From the NCBI GenBank assembly GCA_009741485.1, contig CM019238.1:15899947-15963946 (forward strand): a DNA stretch of 64,000 nt, given 5' to 3'. The translations under genes were made by a program, and so were the position numbers. This stretch comes from Malurus cyaneus samueli (Eukaryota > Chordata > Aves > Passeriformes > Maluridae). Positions within the stretch are counted from its first letter, which is position 1. Each line of letters begins with the position of its first letter. Under the pieces are notes generated by a model. The model was not told where the DNA came from and searched no databases. It was given only the letters and a program-made list of their open reading frames with translations. Below, piece by piece: positions 13,238 through 24,575 of the stretch.

Positions 13238-16200
13238 ATCATCACAGGAAATGTCCCAGGTATTCCCCACACTGCTCACACTCCATCAGTGTCTAAGTCA
13301 CAAAGCAGAGAATAAAAAGGTGAAAAAACCCCTTTGGTTCCAAGTGTATCACTTTGTGTACCTCCCCAATGGGAAATGGCTCCTCCTCGCCAGCCCAGAT
13401 TTTTGCCACCCCAGTCATTTCCACACATTTTCCATCCTTCGTTCCTCTTTTTCTTCTTACAGACTTTTCTGGCTTTCCTCACACTTTTCTAAGCACAATT
13501 TCTCTCCTGGCGATACTGAATTCCCAACACCTTCACAGCTCCCCCCAAACCCACCTCTCATTTCCTCATTCTCTTGTAGGCTGCTTTTCCTAATTCTCTC
13601 TCTCCTGGCAAAGGCAGCTACACAGCACAGGAGAAATGCCTCCTACCTGCCACCAGAACAAAGTTATTCAATTTTTAATTTCAATTAAAACTTTTTAAAC
13701 AGAACTACAATTCCAGTCATAACCAACTTTGGCTGGGCTGTACAATTAAATAACCCCCCAGAACTCTAAGGAAAACTGGGTGCTATTTCAGAAAACATGA
13801 AAAGGCACCACTGTCCTGAATCTAAGAGATACTAAGGAAACAAAGTCACCATACAGGAATTCACTACAAGGGTGGTCCTGGAGAGGACTCCCATCTTCCT
13901 GGTATCCCTGGTGCCTGAATTTTGGTGTGTTTCTGTGTCCCTCATCCCTTTTAAGCACCTCAATTCTACAATAGGGCTGGGCAGCAGTTGCTGAGGTTTT
14001 TTTTTCCTCAATCTTTGTTCAAAATGCAGTTCCTCTTGGAAATGTCCAATGTGCTATTTCATATTACAACAGAACAAAACACTTTTCCACCAGACAATAC
14101 TGTGGGGCCCATTTTTTCATCGCTTGGATTTCTATTTTTAAGGTTTTTCCACCCAAGCAAATGCTTTTGCTCTGACAGCGTTTAATAACAAGTTTGACCT
14201 TGGAGTGTGCAAGTTTAAATGATTTCAGAGAACGCTGCAGCAGAAAAGCAGGGGCCAGGGATGCTTCTCCTTATTTGAATTTTATTATTTTGGGAGAAGG
14301 GGGAATCCCTTGTTCCACAGAAGAAATTACTTTTGAGCCACAGTGTGAAGACTTTTTGCATGAGCACATGAAGGGCCACAACTTTTTACAGCTCCTGCAG
14401 CTGATACAGAACTGTCACCATTGCCAAAGCAACTTTGCTGCTTCCCCCTGGGAATATCCCTGAAAACACAGGGAAGAGAGCTGAGAACTGGTTCAGGGTG
14501 TGCTGGAAAAGGAATATTATCCTAGGAGTCGGGACACCTTGAGCATCATCCCTCCCTGGCAGCCCCGGGGGCTGGCACAGCTTTGTGAGGCTGCAAACCA
14601 GCCCTGATTTTTCCAGGGATTCATGTCCAGCATTCCCCCCCCCTCATTATCAAACCCCATTCCCAAGAAAGGTACAGCTTGTGTAGAAGAACCATCATTG
14701 ACTGCAGTTTGCTCTATTTTAGGTGTGGATTAAAAAAATGTACCATTCTTTATATCCAAAGGACCAAATATGCAAGTATTTAAGAGATGATTAAACTCCC
14801 CAATATGGGTGATCCTAGTCACATATTTGGGGATTTTTCTATTTCTCAATTTCTTATCAACACCCCACAAACTCTGAGAAATGTTGAAGACACACAGAGT
14901 AATGATTTTAATGCTAAGCAAAAACAAAAATTAACTTCTGTAGCGGAACAGAAAAAAAAAGGTCCTGTGGTGAAAAAATAGTTTGCCTGAGTTATTACAT
15001 AATTCAAAGATTAAATTACCTTTGGCTGGAGCCATATCAGTCTCCTTTTTCCCTTAAAATAATAATATCCTGAGTAAAAGTGTGTAGGTACAACAGTGGG
15101 ACACTGCTCCTGACAGTCTAATCATTGGTTCATCTAACGATCTTCACGGGGAGGCAAAATGCTGCTGTTAAATCACTGCCCTTCCTCATTCCAAAGAGCC
15201 ACCAGGTGAGCTGTTTGAGCCGTAACAGCAATGGAAAACACCACAAAAGAATTTATTGCTGACAGATCTGCTCAAGCAATATTGATTGCTGCACGGAAAA
15301 AAAATATTTCAGAGTCGCTCTGTGTTGCAATTACACAAACCCTCTTATGTAAGCTGGAATAATGTTACATTTTGTGGACATTAATTCTCGTGATACAAAC
15401 CTCTCTAAATCTATGTGTTATTAATTTTCTGTACTGATCTACAATTATTTGCATCCATATAGCATGTTCACTATAATAACTGTTACACAAAGGGCATTGA
15501 TCTCCAGAGAGGATCCCCTTTTTCTCACAAGTATACACAAAAGTACATGCAAACTCTGCAAAAAAAAAAAAATCTATTCTTTTTCCATCATGCAAACCCA
15601 TAAATAGGAGAAAAAATAAGAGTGGAGGAAAACGAAAACAAACCCAAAGACTAATCAAGTAATTTGCTCTTATTGTTTTCTCTCTAGGAAAAGAAAGGTG
15701 ATGAAAGAAATTATGACCCTTTCATTATTCACAAATCATCTTCTATTTAACATGAAGTTTCACATTCCAACCTCAATAATTGTGATTTACATTCAGAGTT
15801 GAAGTTTAACTGCCATTTATGGGTGTCATGGGTAAAAACATGACATTTATGGTGACCATCATCAGATATGTCCATTACTAATAAAAGTGCTGCTTAAAAA
15901 GTATCAGAAGCTTGTATGTTTAAAAATATTGACATAACTACAAAGAAAATGCCATAGAGTAAATGAAAGGTATCCGAAGCATTACAGTTTGGAAATATTT
16001 TGTGAATTGTTTAAGACAGTTCTTGCAAAAAAAAACATTTGAATTAATATTTAGAAATTATAAGCTCTTCTTTGAGCCTCAAAAACAGTGCACAAGGGCA
16101 GTGTTATCCCAAATTTCCATGCCCAGCCCTTCTTTAACATTTATATGGAGTTTTCTATATTTCAGTTTAGCCTCTAACTCTGTTGCACTTTCCCTCCCAG

Positions 16201-18239
16201 CACATGCAGACCCCACACAAGACTGACAGTAACTGCTCTTGATTCCTCGAACAAGCCTTTCATCAAACAAGCATTACTTCCTGCCATGGAGATAATTTAT
16301 TCTTTATGTATAATTGATTTGTGCCTGCACTTTAAAATGTCTTTTGAAATCCATATTATAACTAATACTACCATATAATAAAAAGCAACACTTTTAATTT
16401 AAAGTTAATTATTTTCCATTATTCAACATTAGTAGACAAGGCAAGGACTCTAGCTTAGTGCCAGGACATAAAAGAAGTTATTCTGAACTTATAATACATG
16501 GGTTTAACAGCTTAATGTCAAGAAGCAATACTGTAAATTAAAAACTGAGCAAAAGGATTATGGTATTGCATATTTAGAAACTTCACATGGCTACAGATAA
16601 TTAAGGCAAGTGAAATATTTTTGCAGCATTGTCCTGAAATCTGCAATTATAAAGAATTTTTATAGCAATGGCACAACATTCTGTAAAAACAGTTTAGACA
16701 TAACATCACTGTTGCACCTGACTGCAATACGCTGCTGCATTTTTCAAGAGTTTGTAGGAAGCATTTCTATTTCTTTCATCATTGCTACAAGACAGCTCAC
16801 TTCACCTGCCTTATCTAAACCCCAGCTGGAATTGGGAAATCACAGGTGTGACAGACAGGGAGCCTCAAACACTGCAGGTATGCAAAGGTGCTGCTTTTGG
16901 GAGCTCTTTTAAAAAGAGACTCCTTCAGAAATCGAAACCACATGTGGGCAACGCATGATTCCTTGCAGCTACTTCAGATTTGGAGAGTAAAAACACTTCA
17001 TAAGCCATGTGAAATAATGTAAATGTTGACTTCTGCAAGTATAGAATTTTCAAAATTAACAAAACACCTGGAAATGAACATTATCTCATCCTGAAGGTAT
17101 CCATCCTCCAAGGAAAAATCATCCTCACAGTGGGCTAGAAGACAACTAATACATCACTAAATGTTATAGATGGAGAACTGTAATCCCTTATGGAGATTTT
17201 GGAAGGAATTTAAAAGACAGTTTTACAGTGTTTGTGCACTCCTTATGCCTCAGATTTTGGTTATTCAGAAATCTCTGTCAAGAAAGTCACCCCTCAGGGA
17301 AGAGCTCTTCCTGGAAAGTTCCCACCAGACAGTACAGTCAGAAGTTCTCCACAATCTGCATTCTTGTGTGGATTTGGAGTGGCACTTCCTATTTTTAACA
17401 TATCAGCTCGGAAAATATTGGCTTTTATGGCTAATCTACTTTTTGAACTCCAAACCCCATTAACCTCCCCATCTCCTCCAAAAAGTGTTCCATTCTCTAC
17501 TTAATTTCATCGCTAGGAAATGTCCTAATGATGAAGACAAACTGATCTCACCGTTCTAACTCTGTGAGCTGCCCTTGTTAGGGTCAGACCCATTTCCAGC
17601 CATAACCCCATGTCCCAGCACCATGTGTGACACCACTCCAGCCCCTTTGCTCCCTTCTGGCACATCCCACTGCACCTCAGGGTACTCCCAACATTAAACA
17701 CGGATTTTATGGGGGTTTCATTGCACCCACACCCTCGTGCAGGCTCTGACCTGCTTTGGGCTCCTGGCTGGAGAGCTCTCAGAGCTTCCAGGGATATTTA
17801 CAGAAACCAGCTCAAAAAAACCCATTTACTCCTGCCAAAGCACAAGCCTGTAAGTCCACAAGCCCCACGACACAAATCTCCACGTTTGTGGCATATGGTT
17901 GCTTTTTTTTTTGACAGAATGTGTTCGGATTTGTCAGTCACTCAATCGATTCTCCCTTCCCAGATTGTGATCATTTCATGCTCTCATATTCCACATCCAA
18001 TATTCCATCACCACTGATCCAAACTACAAAAGGTTTTAATCTTATTTTAAGAATATTCACACACACTACATACACAGTGCAGCAGGCCATTGGCAATATG
18101 CTTAACGAACTTTCAATCACATTAATTAACACCAAATAAGCAGCACAGCTCTGTGCCCACAGAAGCCATGGCATCTCTGCCTACAGACAGATGAACCATC
18201 ACATCCAAATTCCTTCAGCAGGCACAGGAAGTTTTCAAA
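13238..18239. other. Non-coding unique DNA, no gene seen
   Basis: No gene or named repeat is recognised. About 13330-13620 is pyrimidine-rich on the plus strand and leaves a 145-codon open frame (13251-13688). Its composition (Ser, Pro, Leu, Phe) follows from the C/T bias rather than from any domain. About 14500-14660 and 17550-17800 are GC-richer without repeat signatures. About 16280-16600 is AT-rich with many TAATT cores and could be a conserved element, but that is untested. Confidence 0.55.
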
Positions 18240-18600
18240 ATAATTGCCCTTTAAGCATGACAGGACTACTTTTATTTTAATAGATGCCCGTGTGTGAAGG
18301 AGAATATAGAAGCAAATTTTATTTCTGAAATGTCTGCATCAATAAAGGTGCCTAATTATGGTATTCATTAAAATATACAAAGTTAAGTTAACAGGAAAAA
18401 ATCTAAAAAATATTATTACATTTCCCCATTAAACTAATTTAATTTGGTTATAATGCACATTCTAACAGGATGATATTATTAACTAGTTCAATTTCAAAAT
18501 GTCTTCTCCTGTTTATTTTTATTATGTTACTAAGCAGAGTAGCAATTGACCTAATTTATTTTATTAAATAACATTTCTCAATCTGTTTAAAAAGGGGCAG
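18240..18600. other. Possible conserved non-coding element, AT-rich
   Basis: This stretch is rich in TAATT/AATTA homeodomain-type cores, low in homopolymers and carries no repeat signature. Vertebrate conserved enhancers often look like this. The call rests only on sequence texture. I cannot see conservation, so neutral AT-rich DNA remains just as possible. Confidence 0.2.
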
Positions 18601-21600
18601 TATCCTACTTCTGTCCATAGGCCCTGGGTGTGTTGCCATTTCAAAATTTACAGGAGAGTTCAATTCTCATGATTTTCACATACCAGCATTCAAAACTCTG
18701 TATAATTTATTCCTCCAATCAGTAATTTCATCTGCAGTTATACAATTTGTGAGGTTAATATCTACAGTCCCTTGTGAATAGAGAATAGGTCTGTATTTCA
18801 GTTGGGTATTTTTGGTATCCCCTCCCTTCACCTTTTACAGACAATATTGATATTTTCATTAGTATTTAAAGTAATTATTGAGATTTAAAATAATGATGGA
18901 TGAAAAACTACAAAGCTATGTTTGGCAGCCTCACAAAATGGAAACAGAAGGACTTTTTCACAGTAAATCAAAGTAATTTCTAACTTTTTTCCATGGCACT
19001 CTACTCAGACTATAGAAAGTATAACATATACAGTCCCACTGGCAAATTCACAGCATTCTTGTCCACACCTGGACAAAACTGGCTACCATAAGCCACTTAT
19101 AGAAAACAAACAAGTTATTTCTGGGAGTACTGCACAAGCCATTCTCCTCCTGAGATTTTAATCAAACAAACCAAATAAAGATTTGGTCATAGAAAATGCA
19201 ATATAAACATAACTCCTTACTAAAAAAATAATAAATAAAATATAAATATAAAATACATAAAAATAAGTATTTGCATAAGCTAAGGTTGTCCACCATTCAT
19301 GCATTTTCTTTTAGTTCAGTGCAGAAGATCTCCAAATGAAACATTTTGGTCGCAGAGGTCATATCAGTTTAAAAGCTTCCATCTGCTCTGCCACATTGAT
19401 TTTCTAATGCATATAACATGTTAAAATGAATATGGTCAATAGTTCAGCAGAGCATACAAATCAGAGGCCAGAAATGCTGCAAAGATTATCTGGATGCTTC
19501 ACCAATCACAAGTATGGCCTAAAGTCCGGAGCATAAAGGGATTTAATTCCATGTCAAGGGATTAAGTTTTATACTTTACTACAAGGAAAGTGAAATACTA
19601 AATAAGCAATTACAGTAAGTGGAATATGCCAGGAAATACATAAAACTATTAATTTTGAAGAAAATAGTATTTCAGTTGGAAATTGTCTATCAACAATGAA
19701 CATCTCAGCCAATCCCACCTGCACTTCCCCAAATCTGGCAGACAGGTGGGGAAAAAGCTGCCCATGTGAAGGATAAAGAAGAAAACTTGTAACAAAATTC
19801 CTTACAAATCTCTTCATGAGCTAAACACACTATTTTTTTATAATCTGGTACATTTACTGTGGCTTGTACAATACACCTATTATTTGTTGTCTGAGTCCAA
19901 TTCTAAACTAAAAGCTAAGAAGCCAACGCTACAAACTTGTTCAAGCTCAAAGTCTTAATAAACACCTTCTGCTACAAAACCAATTTTTAATTTTAAATCT
20001 AAACATGGAATAAATTTCATTTAAGTATGTCAACTTTCCAAAATACACAAGATATTGCCAAAAGAGATGGGACCACTAGTGTATCCTAACCAGAAGATTT
20101 CAGAAATTCTGGTTCTACCCTGATCCCTGCTCCAAACCCCAAGTAACCTCAGCAGAAGTGTTGTTTAATCCCACAGACTCTGCAGCTGGACGAACAACAG
20201 ACATTCTCTAGAAAAGAAGAGGGACCACAGAGTGACTGGGGGATAGGGAGGAAGTGACTGGCTATCAAAAAATGGAGTAGTAATTACAATAATAAAATAT
20301 TAACAGCAGCAATCCTCTGAGCTTCCTCAGAAATTTGTGCTCATTGAATGCTGTGGATCCAACACCAATTCTGGAGATGCTGCTGTAACTCCAACCTTTT
20401 CACGTGGCCCAACACAAATGCAGTTGATACCAGCCCCAGATTCCATCTGTTCACTGAGATTGTTCAGTATCTTCACCTTTCACTGATAAATGAATGCTCA
20501 GATCTGCAAGGCCAGCAATGCCTTGGTGACTCACCCTGCTATGAGCTGACTGACAATCCCAGTTTCTTTCTGAAGCAATTTAACCACTTAGTTAAAACAA
20601 ATTCTAACATCCAGTCGGGGGTTTTGCCTATAAAGCTTCTACTGCCTACAGAGCTCTGCATTTTTCTTCTCAAAATGAATAGAAGCCCAAATAAATGGTT
20701 TTGCCTACAGTTAAGAAGCAATGATCAAAATACCTTTCCTTCAATATTCTCCCAAGAATTTTGCCCTGCCTCTATAAGTATGGTGAAAAAGTACTTGAAA
20801 CTAGTAACAGCAAAGCCTTTTTGTTGTTGACAAAACTGTCAAGATTTCTTAATAAAAAAGAATAGAGAAATAATTTTTTAAAAACAAAACATATCTTTAA
20901 TGAAGCTTTCCACATCGGAAACTCACTTCTTACCCTTTAGTGAACAATTTGTTATGGAGACTTCATGCCCCTGTCTTCTAATTGACACATTTTTTATATC
21001 CAGAGTGTTTTTCTCCCTCTTTGAATATATTTGTCAGGCAGGACTTACATACAAAACAAAATTAATTTGGTTGAAACCCTAATTTGATTCTGTTGATAAA
21101 AGAAAAATATTCTGTCAAATGATTCAAACCATTCTGTCAACAAAACACGCCTGGCTACTTTCAGATCTTTTCTGCAGATGCAATTTGCAAAAGAACATCT
21201 TTGCTTGAAAAATAATTCATAATTTTAAAACGGTGTAGGAGCCCTCTCTGCTGAAGTGTTGAACGCCTTTGTGAGCACCTTCAACTCCCTCTGAAGGCCC
21301 AAAGTTGTGCATTTTGCAGATTTATATCCAAAGCCATCACATGAATTACAATGTGCTCTGGCATGCCTTGTCTCGGTCTGTCTCTGGCATTTCTGGCTTT
21401 TATTACTCCATATCCCAAAGAAAGGTTTATCAGACAAGAAGGTCTGATTATCTATTGGTGGCTTTAAAATAAAAGCCACATTTACAAATGAGATAATATG
21501 ATCTATCTTCCTGATTTTTGTAAGGACTCATCATTCTTATAAAATTTCATAGCGCCCTTTAGCTCCTCTGGCAAATTGCTGTTCAAGAGAATTAGCTCTG

Positions 21601-21993
21601 GGCAAAGCAGAAACTCTTTGGTATTTCAATATGGTGAAATCATTTCACAAAATTGCACTTGTAACATATGTTGGGGGAGAATTATTTATTTATTATTCCC
21701 TTTGTTTTATTTCTGCGTCAGAAATTTGTATTTGAGAGAGGAAATGGTAGCAGAGATCAATGTTATGGTCATTTCACAAAGCCTGATTGCATTATTGGAA
21801 GCAATAATTTTCAGAGGAAGAATCTGAAAAATAAAAGAAATTTACATCTACCTAGACACAGCTACAGTGTGAACTCTCATCCAGTGACACTTCTTCATTT
21901 CTTTTTGTTTTTCTTACTTTAAACGTTAAAAGGAATAAGTCAGAAGGAAATCTCTTATGAAGCTACTTTCTGCCAGTACAATGAACCCTTCTA
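18601..21993. other. Non-coding AT-rich unique DNA, no gene seen
   Basis: No recognised exon, RNA gene or transposon. An A/T-only low-complexity patch occupies about 19221-19267. The plus-strand frame 20348-20830 (160 codons) is the longest ATG-initiated open frame in this part. It has a weak Kozak context (T at -3, C at +4), no domain I recognise and no visible conservation signal, so I leave it as a chance frame. Confidence 0.55.
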
Positions 21994-22162
21994 TTAAAAG
22001 AAAAACAAAACCAAAAACACCCCAAAAAACCCCAAAAGAGAAATCAAAGAAAAACCCCCAAAACCAGAAAACACCCAAAAGATAAACAACCCCAAAAAAA
22101 ACCCAAACAAAAACCCCGAACAAACAATAACAGAAAAATAAGACAAACAAAAAATCCAAAAC
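21994..22162. repeat. A/C-only low-complexity block
   Basis: The plus strand is almost devoid of T and G. Only four T occur between 22001 and 22140. Seven C-runs of three to five bases lie between 22020 and 22117, separated by A-rich spacers. The minus strand is therefore a T-rich sequence with seven G-runs. It may be a degenerate CCCCAAAA-like simple repeat or a decayed A-rich retroelement tail. No element body adjoins it. The minus-strand open frame of 77 codons here only reflects the lack of stops in G/T sequence. Confidence 0.85.
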
Positions 22163-22263
22163 TCAAATGATTCAAGAGGAAAAAAAAACTAAGCTGTTGA
22201 GGTAACAGCACAACGTAAATCAAAGCAGTTCTGATGAATTCAGTGGAGCAAAGCCAACACAGA

Positions 22264-22289
22264 GAAGCTCAAGATCGAAGCTCAAGATC
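22264..22289 (+). repeat. Exact 13-bp tandem duplication
   Basis: Two identical adjacent copies of GAAGCTCAAGATC lie at 22264-22276 and 22277-22289. This is a simple recent local duplication about 100 bp after the A/C block. No gene is evident around it. Confidence 0.92.
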
Positions 22290-24323
22290 TGTCCACATTC
22301 ATTGAGGAAATCAATCAAAATGGAGTGCTATTGTTTTCTCACACATCATAATATTATGATTTTTAGATCAGCTGACCTTATGCACTTCATTAATGCACAA
22401 AAGATGTTTGCACTGGGGAAAGGAGGACAGCTCTATCGATCAGGAGATGCTGAGACAGTGCCAGTTTGTCACTCGAGGCACAATTCTGAAGGGCAGTCTC
22501 TATTCTCCCAGTTTCACAATGTGATAAAGATAAGGATACCCCACTCAGCTCAGAAGTTTTCTTCAGGGCTTTATCATCTCCCCAGATCCCCCACATCTTT
22601 ACAGGAGATGTTAAGACTCAGCAGAGGAATATACAAACTCCTTCACAAAGAAAATGTGTTTTTATGTTCTGCCTGCCAGGAGAAATAGTGGGAGATAAAT
22701 GCTCTGTGAAAGACCAGTGTGCTGTTCCCTCCATGCTCACCAAAGTTTAGAAAGAGAACAGAGTAATACACAGGAAATCTGTCAGGAATTCTCCAAGGTG
22801 GGATTGTGACCCAAGATAGAGTTTTACACAAACCAAGCTCTGCTTCTGAGCTCCGAGAAGCTCAGTGACTGCTGTGACATTGCCGGTGACACAGGAGGTC
22901 AAAGATCTCAAAAACAATCTGGGTCATATTTCCTCCACCTCACCTGTTTATTTTATTTCATGATCCCACAGGGAATTTTGTCATTGCTGCATAATTTAAC
23001 AAATCTAGAATTAGCTGGTCTACAGTAATCGTTGGCAGTTCTCATCTCTTCGGTCAATTTATTGAAAAAATTCTCAAAGACCATATTAAAAATATTTTTT
23101 ATTTTAATCAGGCTTAGAGTTCTTTGCCTTTTCTGTCTTTTTTCTTCCCCCTGTATTTGAACTACCATTATCAACTGCATTAATAATGTATCATCAGACA
23201 TTTCACAATTTGCAGTATTGAGGAAATTTAGTGCTGGGGCTGTGCTCTAAGTCACTCCTTGCACAACAGCCACATTTATAACTGTGACATTTTTGTCACA
23301 GACCAAGGACTGCACTCATGAGGATTTACACTCACACCTTCAAATGGCTCCATTTAAAGATAAGGGATCAAAAAAGGCAAGCATTCCAGTGAAGGAATCA
23401 CAAAACACACGTCAAGGTTCCTCATGTTTCTTGAATTTATCGCTTGAAGTTGATTTTTCTCTCAATTCAGGTATGCAGAGAAGGGCAAGGAAATGTAACC
23501 TCTCTATTGCTGTGGAAAACTTTGCACAAAACAGAAACAGCTTTGAGGGTTATGGCAGAGTTCAAGAGCCTGAAGTGTCGCTCAAGGAAATATCATTGGG
23601 TTTACAGTTTGAGACTTTGTGATCAGACCACGTTACCCTGACCTAGAGTGGGTGATCTCACTTGTAAGAGACTGAATGTAGTTACAGGACAAAAGCCATG
23701 GGAACAAAAAAAAAAAAAGAAAAAGAAAAAGGAAAAGCAATGAGATAGAAGGAAACTAAAAAGAAATAATGAGTTCATTTTACATAATATCAAATTTTAC
23801 TTGCTATAATGATTAGCTGGATGCAACTCAAAGCCACTTTTTAATCCAGAATAGCAGAGCCATACAATTTAATATAATTTCTAGCCATGCAGGGACTTGG
23901 TATCATGTATAGCAAGATATTTCATGCTCTGCAGAGTAAAAAATGTAGGTCAGGACCCACAGGCTATAGTCAAGCTATGCTGCTGTGAGTTTAACGTAAT
24001 ATTCTTTGGGAAAATAATGAAACAATTTAATTTTACCCATACAAGCCAATGATCTTCAGACATTTCTTTTCCTAAAAGTAAAAGGAGACTGACACCTAAC
24101 ACCTGATTGGTGTGAAAGTCACCCTACCAAACACAGGAAGTTTTCAGTAGGGAAGCAAGTGGAAAGTGCTGAAGTGTTTCCTGGCTTGTGGATGGAAGAT
24201 GTTAAAGTGGGTCCAGAAAATTGCAACTGATGCAAACAGCTGACAGTCAGTTCATCCACCTGCAGTTGTGGTTTGCTTATTCACCAAATCAAAGACTTGA
24301 GGTCAAGAAGAGTGATGGAAATC
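22290..24323. other. Non-coding unique DNA, no gene seen
   Basis: No gene or named repeat is recognised. It holds a 16-bp AT palindrome at 22345-22360, which is expected by chance at this scale, an A-rich purine run at about 23707-23743, and a small hairpin listed separately. The open frames reach 128 codons (22302-22688) without any familiar domain. Confidence 0.55.
23282..23301. repeat. 8-bp-stem hairpin, CTGTGACA / TGTCACAG
   Basis: Two perfect complementary 8-bp arms, CTGTGACA (23282-23289) and TGTCACAG (23294-23301), are separated by four T. The DNA could extrude as a small cruciform or serve as an everted dimer site. There is no T-run after it and no gene before it, so it has no terminator-like context. 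It could be chance. Confidence 0.6.
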
Positions 24324-24575
24324 GAGAATCATGGATGTTTGTGGAGGACCTTAATCCTCAGTGCCACCCTGCCATGGCAGGGACACCTTCCACTTCCAGG
24401 CTGCTCCAGCCCCAATGTCCAGCCTGGCCTTGGGCACTGCCAGGATCCAGGGCAGCCACAGCTCTGGGCACCCTGTGCCAGGGCCTCCCACCTCATAGGG
24501 AACAATTCCTTCCAATATCTGATCTAAACGTGCTCTCTCTCAGTCAGAAGCATTTTCCCTCATCCCACATGGTCA
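24324..24575 (-). mobile_element. CR1 LINE 3' fragment, minus strand
   Basis: Read on the minus strand this is an avian CR1 3' segment. On the plus strand it shows, in order, GAGAATCATGG, GGACCTTAATC, a CTGCCATGGCAGGGACACCT phrase, CAGCCTGGCCTTGGGCACTG, CAGCCACAGCTCTGGGCACC, CTGTGCCAGGGCCTCCCACC, then AATTCCTTCCAATATCTGAT. These are the expected antisense CR1 phrases in the expected order. It is a 5'-truncated insertion of about 250 bp with substitutions, and no reverse-transcriptase coding part remains. The right edge is set where similarity to the family fades. The plus-strand open frame that crosses it (24221-24757) is not a gene. Confidence 0.92.

Noticed and set aside
13251..13688. 145-codon frame, plus strand
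   Set aside because: It begins at ATG, but the pyrimidine-rich sequence depletes stop codons and no domain is visible.
20348..20830. 160-codon ATG-initiated frame, plus strand
   Set aside because: It has no recognisable domain, a weak start context (T at -3) and a length expected about once or twice by chance over six frames of 64 kb.
21994..22162. Interstitial telomere-like sequence
   Set aside because: The vertebrate telomere repeat TTAGGG/CCCTAA is absent. The block is an irregular A/C mixture.
22345..22360. Perfect 16-bp palindrome ATCATAATATTATGAT
   Set aside because: One or two AT-rich palindromes of this length are expected by chance in 64 kb.
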